Positions 1 to 6,831 of a stretch of 14,287 nt of DNA are shown in pieces (the stretch's first letter is position 1; the number at the start of each line of letters is the position of its first letter). Under the pieces are notes generated by a model, which saw only the letters and a program-made list of their open reading frames with translations, was not told the DNA's origin and ran no database searches. The DNA is from Pedosphaera sp. GTDB taxonomy: Bacteria; Verrucomicrobiota; Verrucomicrobiia; Limisphaerales; Pedosphaeraceae. The stretch is taken from the NCBI GenBank assembly GCA_028293465.1, contig JAQGOT010000456.1:1-14287 (forward strand), in the 5' to 3' direction. The position numbers and the translations under genes were made by a program.

Positions 1-966
1 ATTGAAGGACGGTTTCGCCTCCGTGTGAGCGTGCAAAATGCCAGAGGCGTCCCGCGACACCAAAAGTGAGTCATTGACCGCGATGGGACGGTTTGGCGTC
101 TGGCGGAGTGTCTCAATCAGGTCAAAATGACCCAGCACGCCCTTCTCCACCCCCTGAATCTGCAGACACCGGCGCTGAACTGCAACCGGCAAAGCCTCAA
201 ATGCCTCGGGGTGGCTCAGCCATTCCTTGGCTATTTGCGTGACGCAATCGGCTTCAGCTCCCAAAATATCCATTTGACGCAAAATCACGCGATTCAACGC
301 CGGTTGATATTTTTCTGCGAGCAACGGTAGCAGTTCGTGACGGATGCGGTTCCGCTGGAAATCCAACTGCGCGTTGGTGGCATCTTCACGAAAATGGACA
401 CCCAGCTCCTTGGCGAAGTTCTGCAAGTCGGTTTTGGATTGAGCAAGCAAGGGACGCGTCAGCAGGATGCGGGGGTTCTGCGGGGATGGGTTCTGCCATT
501 TCATTCCGGCCAATCCTTCGCCTCCAGCCCCGCGCAAGAGACGCAGAAAAAAAAGTTCCACTTGATCGTCGGCGTGGTGCGCCAGCGCGACGGTGCGGAT
601 TCTCAGACGTGCGGCAACACGAGCCAAGAAGCCGTGACGCAACGTGCGAGCGGCCATTTCCACGGAGAGCTTCCGCTCGCTCGCATACTCTTGGACGTCC
701 GCCGACTCCCTGACAAATCTTAAGCCGAGCTTTTTCGCGGTTCGTGCGACCAATCGTTCATCGGCGTTGCTGCTGCGCCCGCGCAGCTGGTGGTTGAAAT
801 GCGCCACTGACAAACGCCAGTTATACTTCTCGGACAGCCGCGCAAACAATTCCAGCAACGCCATGGAATCCAGCCCACCTGAGACCGCCACCAAAATAGA
901 TTGGCCGCGGCGGAATAATCGCCGCTCGAGAATGGATTTTTCAACTTGTTGGAGCAGTTCACTCAC
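1..966 (-). CDS. tilS: tRNA(Ile)-lysidine synthase, C-terminus cut by window edge
   Basis: TilS is an ATP-dependent cytosolic enzyme that joins lysine to C34 of the CAU-anticodon tRNA-Ile, giving lysidine so that the tRNA reads AUA; it is normally essential. Translating the minus strand gives 322 residues open to the window edge. The PP-loop motif SGGLDS is at residues 29-34, followed by HFNHQLRG at 56-63, HHADDQVEL at 130-138 and RNRIRHELLPLL at 205-216, all family signatures. The C-terminal tRNA-binding part is probably mostly outside the window. The GTG start at 966 puts the PP-loop at the usual distance from the N-terminus but has no good ribosome binding site. An in-frame TTG at 1032, directly after the stop of the upstream peptidase gene and preceded by GGGAG, would add 22 residues. 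The two genes are adjacent on the same strand and probably co-transcribed. Identity is secure; the start is not. Confidence 0.93.
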   Translation of the reverse strand, partial: MSELLQQVEKSILERRLFRRGQSILVAVSGGLDSMALLELFARLSEKYNWRLSVAHFNHQLRGRSSNADERLVARTAKKLGLRFVRESADVQEYASERKLSVEMAARTLRHGFLARVAARLRIRTVALAHHADDQVELFFLRLLRGAGGEGLAGMKWQNPSPQNPRILLTRPLLAQSKTDLQNFAKELGVHFREDATNAQLDFQRNRIRHELLPLLAEKYQPALNRVILRQMDILGAEADCVTQIAKEWLSHPEAFEALPVAVQRRCLQIQGVEKGVLGHFDLIETLRQTPNRPIAVNDSLLVSRDASGILHAHTEAKPSFN

Positions 967-1032
967 CCCATTATCGTAGGCTCGATGGAGGGTTCGGGGC
1001 AATCCCGCAATGCTTGTATCCGGCTGCGCCAA

Positions 1033-2652
1033 TCAACTCCCTTTGGGAGGAACCGCCGAATGAATGAACTTCGTGAGGTCCTGCTTTAGTTGGATCAACG
1101 AAGGTTGGTTGACATACATCATGTGGCCAGCGTCGTAATAGCTCATGCTCACGTTCGTTCGGAGGTCAGCGGGCAATCCCATGTGGTCGAAGGTGTACCT
1201 GGTGGCAAGGTAGGGAGTTGCGAGATCGTAGTAACCGTTCGCGACAAAGACCTTCAAGTAAGGGTTGTGGGTCATCGCTTCGCGCAAGGTCTCGGCCACA
1301 TCCAGGTAGCGGTTCCGGGCGGAGTTGTAATTCCACGGGGAGACCTTGCCGGTCAGAATTTCGTAAGGCAGATCGCTCTCGAACTTCAGTTCCCGCCGGA
1401 TGTAGTCATTCAGGGTCGCCGTGTATGGGCCCAGCACCGCGGTGTAACTCGGATCGTAATCGGGCGAATCCCCGACCGAATCCCGGTCCACACCCGTCAC
1501 GCGGCTGTCAAAGCGCCCGATGGTTCGGCGTTCGTTCCGCAGGAGTTCCTTGAAAAACTGTCGGGCGTGGATGCGCAGGTCGGCGCGGTCCACAAAATCC
1601 TCGGACAATCCCGTGAGGCGTGAAAGTTTCTTGACCACCTGTTGGCGTTCCGCGGCGGGCAGTGTCGAGCCTTGCATGAGCGCCTTGGTATAATCACCCA
1701 AGGCGAAATGCTCGGACTCGGCCAGGGCCTGCTTCAGGTCCGTCTGCAAGGCAGGCGGGAGTTTTTTGTGATACCAGGCGGCCGCAGTTTCGGAAGGCAG
1801 GTAAAGAATGTACGGCAGGTCGTTGCCCTCGTTGAAGCTGATGGTCGAGAAGTCGAGCACGGAGGAGATGAGCGCGATGCCGTTGAGATACATCCCATAG
1901 CGTTCTTCGAGGTGGCCCGACAAACCGGCGGCGCGCGTGGTGCCGTAGCTCTCGCCGATGATAAACTTGGGCGACGCCCAGCGTTTGTAGCGGGTCGTGT
2001 AGAGCCGGATGAAATCGCCCACCGAGGAGAGGTCTTCCTCGACGCCGTGATATTTTTTTGGATCTTCGCCTGGAACCGCCCGGCTGTAGCCGGTGCTCAC
2101 CGGGTCAATGAAAACCAGGTCGGTGTCGTCGAGCAGTGAATACTCGTTATCCACCAGGCGGAAAGGAGGCGGCGGGAGGCTGCCGTCTTCCTTCAGGAAA
2201 ACTCGTCGGGGTCCCAAGACACCCAGGTGCAACCAAACGGAGGAGGAACCGGGGCCGCCGTTGAACGAGAAAGTAATCGGACGTTCGCTCACGTTGGTCG
2301 CGCTCGGGCCCAGGCGGGTATAGGCCACAAAGAAAAATCTGGCGTGAGGTTTGTCTTCTTCATCCCTCATGACGAGCGTTCCCGCAGTCGCCCGATAGTT
2401 GATTTCCACGCCGTTGATGGTGACGGAATTGGTGGTCTCGGAGAATTCGTCTTTGGGCTCCCTTTTGTCCGCCTTTGGCTCTTCTTTTCTGGGTTCCTCC
2501 TTTTTGGGTTCTTCCTGCTTCTTATCTGGCGTTTCGATTTTTGGCGCGAGGTCTTTCTTTTCCTGAGCGTGAAGAGAAATCGGCGGATTGCAAAGCACGC
2601 CTGCGGCCGCGAACCCACAGAGCAAAATTCCAACAAACCCTATATTTTTCAT
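1033..2652 (-). CDS. secreted S10 serine carboxypeptidase-like protein
   Basis: This is a serine carboxypeptidase-like hydrolase (MEROPS family S10, alpha/beta hydrolase fold), expected to cleave peptides from the C-terminus outside the cytoplasm. Numbering from the ATG at 2652 (539 aa), NGGPGSS is at residues 131-137 (oxyanion region). The nucleophile is Ser235 in GESYGT, the probable catalytic Asp is 476 (YYDLATP) and the catalytic His is 510 (DAGHMMY). Residues 1-30 are a signal peptide (MKNIGFVGILLCGF and on), with likely cleavage after LHA. Residues of about 32-70 form a Lys/Glu/Pro-rich linker before the catalytic domain. A TTG at 2691 would add 13 residues but would bury the signal peptide, so the ATG is preferred. 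It is followed immediately by tilS. The true substrate is unknown. Confidence 0.88.
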   Translation of the reverse strand: MKNIGFVGILLCGFAAAGVLCNPPISLHAQEKKDLAPKIETPDKKQEEPKKEEPRKEEPKADKREPKDEFSETTNSVTINGVEINYRATAGTLVMRDEEDKPHARFFFVAYTRLGPSATNVSERPITFSFNGGPGSSSVWLHLGVLGPRRVFLKEDGSLPPPPFRLVDNEYSLLDDTDLVFIDPVSTGYSRAVPGEDPKKYHGVEEDLSSVGDFIRLYTTRYKRWASPKFIIGESYGTTRAAGLSGHLEERYGMYLNGIALISSVLDFSTISFNEGNDLPYILYLPSETAAAWYHKKLPPALQTDLKQALAESEHFALGDYTKALMQGSTLPAAERQQVVKKLSRLTGLSEDFVDRADLRIHARQFFKELLRNERRTIGRFDSRVTGVDRDSVGDSPDYDPSYTAVLGPYTATLNDYIRRELKFESDLPYEILTGKVSPWNYNSARNRYLDVAETLREAMTHNPYLKVFVANGYYDLATPYLATRYTFDHMGLPADLRTNVSMSYYDAGHMMYVNQPSLIQLKQDLTKFIHSAVPPKGS

Positions 2653-2700
2653 TCTGAATGGAATGTTGGACACCCGCCAGGGAGCCGTCAAGCGAACATG

Positions 2701-2742
2701 AAGGCCTGAGCGAAGAGCGGGAAAGGAATGTTTCCCGGCCTT
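2701..2742 (-). terminator. stem-loop downstream of DUF1501, possible terminator
   Basis: The short gap between the DUF1501 stop and the peptidase gene holds nested inverted repeats. The inner stem is GGGAAA (2719-2724) with TTTCCC (2731-2736) and a 6-nt loop; the outer stem is AAGGCC (2701-2706) with GGCCTT (2737-2742). There is no T-tract on the minus strand, so a classical Rho-independent terminator is not certain. Its position directly after the DUF1800-DUF1501 pair supports transcript 3' end formation or stabilisation. Confidence 0.35.
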
Positions 2743-2748
2743 TGTTGC

Positions 2749-4098
2749 TCAGACACAGATCAGCGGCGGGAACTGCCGGCCGAGAACGGGCGCACTCGAC
2801 GTTTTTAACCAGCCTTCCAGAATCCCGGCATAGACTGAGCGGAAATCCACATTGTACTTCATGTCGCCGTTAACCAAGTCGGTTGGCGCCAAACTTGGAT
2901 ATTGGCCGAACAGCCCGGCTTTGACCTTGCTGCCGACGATGAACATCGGCGCGGCTGCTCCGTGGTCCGTGCCCGAGTTGGCATTCTCAGCGACACGGCG
3001 GCCGAACTCGCTGAAAGTCATCACCAGCACGCGCGGCAAATTGCCCTGAACTCTGAGATCATCGGTGAACGCCTTCACCGAATCGCCCAGTTCCTTGAGC
3101 AAACGTTGCTGGGTGTTGGCCTGATTGGTATGGGTGTCGTATCCGCCCTGCGAAACGTAATAGACCCGCGTGGGCAGCCCGCCGCCAATCAGACGAGCCA
3201 CCAGTTTCAACGAGTTGGCAAGCTGACCTTGCGGATATGAGGCTTGGTTGTCCACCCGCTTGCTGATGGCGCGAATCTTGTCGGAACTGACCTGGGCATC
3301 CAGCGCCGTGCGCTCCAGGAAATCGAGCGGCGAACCGCTGTGCACGATCCCACCGCTGATTGAGCCGATGCTACCACCGGAATTGCCATCGGAACCAGCT
3401 TCGGCCATCATGCCTTCCTCCCGCTCATTCATTTTGCGGTAAGACTCTTCGCTGGTGCTCATCCCACCCTGCCGGTTAGAATCGGAGCTGATGAAACGGT
3501 AGCCTTCAGGATTTTCCAGGCTGATGCCTTTGGGAGTCTTGGCAGCGAACGCCTGCGGCATCTGCCGACCGATGTTCACCCCCACCGTTGGATCCGCACC
3601 GGGACAGGCATTGTCGAAATAGCGTCCCAGCCAGCCGTATTTCTCAAACCGTTCTGAATCGCTGGCGGTCTGCCAGATTTCCGTGGATCTAAAATGAGAC
3701 CGGTTCGGGTTCGGATAACCGATGCCTTGAATCACGGCCAAGTTTCCGCCGTCGTAAAGCTCCTTGAATCCGGCCAAGCTCTCATGCAATCCAAGCCCAT
3801 CATTAAGCTTCAGCACTTCCTTGGCCGACAACCCGAGCTTGGGACGGGCGCGATGATAATGATCGTTGGCGAATGGCACCACAGTGTTCAAACCATCATT
3901 GCCGCCCGCCATTTGGAGGATCACCAAAATGGTCGAATCCTGTCCGGTGGCGACTTGCGTAGCGGAATCCGCCGCATTGGCCTGCAACGCGGAAAAAGTG
4001 TTCGCCAGGAAGGCGGGAACCGTCCAGGAAAGCGCGCTGCCCAGCATGGTGGTGCGAAGGAATTCGCGGCGGGTTTTGAGTGAAGGATCAGTATTCAT
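2749..4098 (-). CDS. Tat-exported DUF1501 protein (DUF1800-partnered)
   Basis: This is a DUF1501 family protein of 449 aa. The family is related to the alkaline phosphatase/sulfatase superfamily, but no reaction is firmly assigned. A twin-arginine signal is visible: TRREFLR at residues 9-15, then a hydrophobic stretch ending in ANA near 40-42, so export in folded form is expected. Family features are ILQMAGGNDGLNT (about 60-72), RSHFRSTEIWQ (133-143), GGYDTH (318-323), SEFGRR (363-368) and TDHGAAAPMF (377-386), which fits a metal-site arrangement of His and Asp. A Gly/Ser-rich stretch at about 235-256 looks like a flexible insertion. The gene starts 13 nt after the DUF1800 stop and has a strong AAAGGAG ribosome binding site. 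Family assignment is strong; function is open. Confidence 0.9.
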   Translation of the reverse strand: MNTDPSLKTRREFLRTTMLGSALSWTVPAFLANTFSALQANAADSATQVATGQDSTILVILQMAGGNDGLNTVVPFANDHYHRARPKLGLSAKEVLKLNDGLGLHESLAGFKELYDGGNLAVIQGIGYPNPNRSHFRSTEIWQTASDSERFEKYGWLGRYFDNACPGADPTVGVNIGRQMPQAFAAKTPKGISLENPEGYRFISSDSNRQGGMSTSEESYRKMNEREEGMMAEAGSDGNSGGSIGSISGGIVHSGSPLDFLERTALDAQVSSDKIRAISKRVDNQASYPQGQLANSLKLVARLIGGGLPTRVYYVSQGGYDTHTNQANTQQRLLKELGDSVKAFTDDLRVQGNLPRVLVMTFSEFGRRVAENANSGTDHGAAAPMFIVGSKVKAGLFGQYPSLAPTDLVNGDMKYNVDFRSVYAGILEGWLKTSSAPVLGRQFPPLICV

Positions 4099-4101
4099 AG
4101 G

Positions 4102-4108
4102 CTCCTTT
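4102..4108 (-). promoter_or_regulatory. ribosome binding site of the DUF1501 gene
   Basis: AAAGGAG on the minus strand lies 3 nt before the ATG at 4098, inside the 13-nt gap after the DUF1800 stop. It fixes the start and indicates that the two genes are translated from one transcript. It is one of the clearest Shine-Dalgarno sequences in the window. Confidence 0.7.
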
Positions 4109-4111
4109 AGG

Positions 4112-5587
4112 TCAGGTCAGTTGATATTCGGGTGTGCTCATCATCAGGCGGATGGCATTTAGGATAGTTATGTCGTCCAAGCTGGACTGGCCATCGAGAT
4201 AAGCGTGCAGAGCTTTTTCCTGTTTCTCGGTGAGTTTGGCTTGTAACAGGCGCTTCTCCAAGGCCGACACCAACTTCACTTTGTCCTTGCGCTCCTCCTC
4301 GGTGAGAATCTTCGTGAGCGCCACCGGCTTGAGCTTCAGGTTTTGCAGACGGTTTTGCAGTTGCATGTTGGCCTTGGCCTTGGGACCAAAACTCGCCCCC
4401 TTCATCATCGACGTGTCGCCCTGAACCAGAAGCGCGGCTTCATTGTAACGGGCGAGCAGGTTGTTTGTCGTGATCCAAGTCATACCGCCATCCCAACCCT
4501 TGACGTTTGGTGGCGCAAAAAGATCCTGGCCCAAGTTCCGCGTCAGGCCGAAGCAGACGATGGGCGGCGGCAATTCCCGTTCGAGCACCCGCACACTACC
4601 CACCAGCCATTGCACGGGGCTCTTGACCTGGTTGCGGATGACCGAGCTCACGTAAAATTCTTGGCTCAGGAACATGGTTGTGAGCAGCGGTTTGAAATTG
4701 TTGTCCGACCGGCGGAAGACATCCGCCAGCGCAGTCACGAGAGCATCGGAAGGCTCTTCCCCGGCGAAGAAGTTCCAAAGCTTGGCGGTGATGAAGCGCG
4801 CGGCTTGCGGTTGGGCTACGATTTGCGCCAGCACGTCCTCGCCGGACAAATTCCCCGTGCGGCCGAGGAAGGTCTTCTCGCCGGCATCGTGCAACCGCGG
4901 CCGGTGGGCGAACTCCTGGTTGAGCCGGTCGTAATTCCATCCGGTCAGGGCGCGCGCGGCTTCCGAGACATCTTTTTCCGTGTAACGGCCCTCTCCCAGG
5001 GTGAACAGTTCCATCACCTCGCGGGCGAAGTTCTCGTTCGGATGCTCCTTGCGGCTTTGGGCCTGGTCCAGCCAGACCAGCATTGCCGGATCCTTCGCTA
5101 CGGCGATGAGGAGTTTCAACCAATTGCCGGTCGCCTGCCGCCGGAAAAGGTCATTCTGCAACCACATCAGGTAAGCGTCCTTCACCTTCTCCGTGCTCGT
5201 CGCAAAATGACCATGCCAGAACAAGGTCATTTTTTCCTGCAACGGCCGCGGTCCCTTGGCCATGCGCTCCAGCCACCAAAACTTCAACTCCACGGCGCGC
5301 TGACGCTGCTTGCGTTGCTCCTCCTGCTGCAGTTTTCGTCGGGTTTCGGGATCCGCTTTGCGCGCCTCCATATAGCGGTCCGCCCGCGTCGGGTCGGGCT
5401 TGGCCCATTTCGGATTTGAATCGTGGTCGGGGATTTTCTCGTAATCAACCAGTTGGGAGACGGCCCGTTCAGGCCCGAGTCTGACTGAATGTTCGATTTC
5501 CGCCGGGGTACCGCCAAATCCGGCCCGGTTCAAGAGATGCGCCGCCGTGGTGAAGTTCCAGTTCTCTTTGGCTATTGGCTTCAGCAT
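4112..5587 (-). CDS. DUF1800 family protein
   Basis: This is a 491-aa DUF1800 protein; the biochemical role of the family is unknown, and in many bacteria it is encoded next to DUF1501. Visible family motifs are HLLNRAGFG (residues 17-25), FWHGHFATS (123-131), NENFAREVMELFTLGEG (184-200) followed by TEKDVSEAARALTGW, and FAPPNVKGWDGG (357-368). A charged Arg/Lys/Gln/Glu-rich helix lies at about 80-100. There is no signal peptide or Tat motif: the protein starts MLKPIAKENW and enters the domain at once, although its partner has a Tat signal. It is either cytoplasmic or carried out with DUF1501; this is inference. The ATG at 5587 has no Shine-Dalgarno, but no in-frame alternative ATG was found just upstream. 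It is the first gene of the DUF1800-DUF1501 pair. Confidence 0.9.
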   Translation of the reverse strand: MLKPIAKENWNFTTAAHLLNRAGFGGTPAEIEHSVRLGPERAVSQLVDYEKIPDHDSNPKWAKPDPTRADRYMEARKADPETRRKLQQEEQRKQRQRAVELKFWWLERMAKGPRPLQEKMTLFWHGHFATSTEKVKDAYLMWLQNDLFRRQATGNWLKLLIAVAKDPAMLVWLDQAQSRKEHPNENFAREVMELFTLGEGRYTEKDVSEAARALTGWNYDRLNQEFAHRPRLHDAGEKTFLGRTGNLSGEDVLAQIVAQPQAARFITAKLWNFFAGEEPSDALVTALADVFRRSDNNFKPLLTTMFLSQEFYVSSVIRNQVKSPVQWLVGSVRVLERELPPPIVCFGLTRNLGQDLFAPPNVKGWDGGMTWITTNNLLARYNEAALLVQGDTSMMKGASFGPKAKANMQLQNRLQNLKLKPVALTKILTEEERKDKVKLVSALEKRLLQAKLTEKQEKALHAYLDGQSSLDDITILNAIRLMMSTPEYQLT

Positions 5588-5711
5588 ACAAGATGAGACG
5601 TAAGCATCCCCCGGAAGGTTTCATACTTTGATCGGGTGGAACACCCCAGTTTCGACGTGTGCTTTAGCCCGTGTACGAAGGGGGGAGCCCGGAGCCGATT
5701 CCGTGCGGGAA

Positions 5712-5894
5712 ATGGGCTATACCCAATTTGCTTCGCCCCACAAAGCGGCGATGGAATTCATCCCTGCGGCTGATCTTAAGAATCCAGCTATTTATCCGTC
5801 GCCCGAGATCAAAGCGAAGTTGGAGTTCCTCGAAGACCTCGGCAGCAAGACCCGCATCTACGACGAGATTTGGACCCAGGTAAAGGCGAAATGA
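5712..5894 (+). pseudogene. 3' relic of a spermidine/putrescine ABC transporter binding protein (PotD-like)
   Basis: About 60 residues ending at a TGA at 5894 match the C-terminus of PotD-type periplasmic polyamine-binding proteins. YTQFASPHKAAMEFIP corresponds to the family segment of the Y-x-SPN-x-AA type, and NPAIYPSPEIKAKLEFLEDL followed by TRIYDEIWTQVKAK is the classic tail. Intact members are about 350 aa with a signal peptide; the first 80 percent or more is absent. The reading frame stays open upstream to a TTG at 5628, but residues before about 5712 do not resemble the family, so the breakpoint is near there. No potA, potB or potC is in the window. It is the only plus-strand coding remnant seen and sits between minus-strand operons. 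Most likely a non-functional deletion remnant; a functional 61-88 aa peptide is unlikely. Confidence 0.75.
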
Positions 5895-5964
5895 CCGGAC
5901 TTGGCTGCTAAAGGCGCAAATCGACTGTTAGACTTACGAAGGCTTTTGACCATACTCCGGCTTT

Positions 5965-5995
5965 GCTGCGCGCGCCCCGCGCGGGCAGTCGCAGC
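5965..5995. terminator. GC-rich hairpin between convergent units
   Basis: GCTGCG (5965-5970) and CGCAGC (5990-5995) are inverted repeats enclosing the perfect palindrome CCCGCGCGGG. Neither strand shows a following T-tract, so intrinsic termination is unproven. It lies downstream of the minus-strand gene ending at 6056 and of the plus-strand relic ending at 5894, where a bidirectional transcription block would be expected. It could also be a dispersed palindromic repeat. Confidence 0.35.
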
Positions 5996-6055
5996 GCCGA
6001 TCAATGAGAGTGAGTCGACTACCTCGCAGACCGCCTGCATCGTTTAAACGGGATT

Positions 6056-6802
6056 TCACTTTGCAGATTGGCTGCTGGCTGGCGGCGAGACGATGTGTTC
6101 CGCCTCCCAAGATTGGAAGTTGTCATCGGATTCGACAATTTGCCCGACGCCGTCGGCCATGCCATAAACCCGCCTAGGCTTTCCGTCCGGGCCAACCCAG
6201 GTTTGCTGGTCGCGAACCACCGCCACGTTGCCCAAGGGGATGCCCTCGAGTTTGTCGAGTGTTCCATGGTAAACGATCTCAAAATGGTTGCTCCCCGACA
6301 AAGACCGCTTTTCGTCGGCCAGGTAAGAAGCAATTGCATCGAGGTTGGATGGAAATTGGCCCTGGTGATCAGAAGCATAGGAGCGCAATGCAGTGCCAAG
6401 GTCTCTTGCCTCCATTGGCTTTTGACCCGCCAGTTGATGCAGTTGATCCCAGAATTCTTCAGGGTGGTCTTCTTTGGCAGCCGGAGGCTGGGATAGGGGC
6501 AACGCCGTGGTCTTGGCTGATTGGGCGGTGAGAGCATGCCTTTGCTTTTTAAGCACTTCGGACTCACCACGAAGCTTCTCGAGTTCAGCCAGGCGTGGAT
6601 CCGAAGGTGCCGCGGAGGCGCTGGCGACAAGATTTGAGAGGCGCTGGTGCTCGGCACTCAATCCGATCAGTTGCTCGTCTTGCTGCCGCAGCAGATCCTC
6701 GCGCTTCCGGAATTCAACTTGCGATTTGTTATGAATGATCAGCGAGGCCATCACTCCGGTAATGGCAATGCCTGCGGTGGCGATAAGTTTAGATTTGGAC
6801 AT
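6056..6802 (-). CDS. membrane-anchored coiled-coil protein, paralogue of the sigma factor tail
   Basis: No named family is recognised for this 248-aa protein. One N-terminal hydrophobic segment (residues about 7-24, KLIATAGIAITGVMASLI) is followed by a charged coiled-coil stretch (about 28-98), then a Pro/Ala linker and a C-terminal domain. The C-terminal domain contains DLGTALRSYASDHQGQFP (134-151) and ends with GPDGKPRRVYGMADG (204-218) and DNFQSWE, which resembles the pseudopilin-like C-termini common in Verrucomicrobia. Each part aligns by eye with the extension of the sigma factor encoded 29 nt upstream: KLKAGIVTAIIAASL, NQRLAGLL, LRNEVGRLK and ALRKYGRDKAGQFP. It therefore looks like a partial duplicate of that gene without the sigma domains. 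Topology is probably N-in, with the C-terminal part outside the cytoplasm. It is probably co-transcribed with the sigma gene. A role as partner, decoy or competing sensor is inference. Confidence 0.8.
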   Translation of the reverse strand: MSKSKLIATAGIAITGVMASLIIHNKSQVEFRKREDLLRQQDEQLIGLSAEHQRLSNLVASASAAPSDPRLAELEKLRGESEVLKKQRHALTAQSAKTTALPLSQPPAAKEDHPEEFWDQLHQLAGQKPMEARDLGTALRSYASDHQGQFPSNLDAIASYLADEKRSLSGSNHFEIVYHGTLDKLEGIPLGNVAVVRDQQTWVGPDGKPRRVYGMADGVGQIVESDDNFQSWEAEHIVSPPASSQSAK

Positions 6803-6831
6803 GGCTCAGAAAATCTAGAGTGCAGGGTTGG

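Larger units (their letters stand above)
5588..6055. other. intergenic region with a gene relic and a hairpin
   Basis: This is the only stretch above 300 bp without an intact gene. It holds, from low to high coordinates, the leader of the DUF1800 gene (no convincing -35/-10 seen), a plus-strand relic of a polyamine-binding protein gene (5712-5894), a GC-rich hairpin (5965-5995), and a perfect 10-bp palindrome CGTTTAAACG (6041-6050) a few bases past the stop of the gene ending at 6056. Nothing else interpretable was found. Confidence 0.6.

Noticed and set aside
2719..2736. Possible CRISPR-like or transposon end repeat
   Set aside because: It is a single short hairpin, not repeated with spacers, and there is no transposase or cas gene in the window.
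4343..5419. Plus-strand open frame of 358 codons
   Set aside because: Antisense to the well-supported DUF1800 gene; composition is typical of a shadow frame.
5858..6040. Minus-strand 60-codon open frame across the hairpin
   Set aside because: Runs through the GC-rich hairpin and into the PotD relic on the opposite strand; no ribosome binding site or family resemblance.
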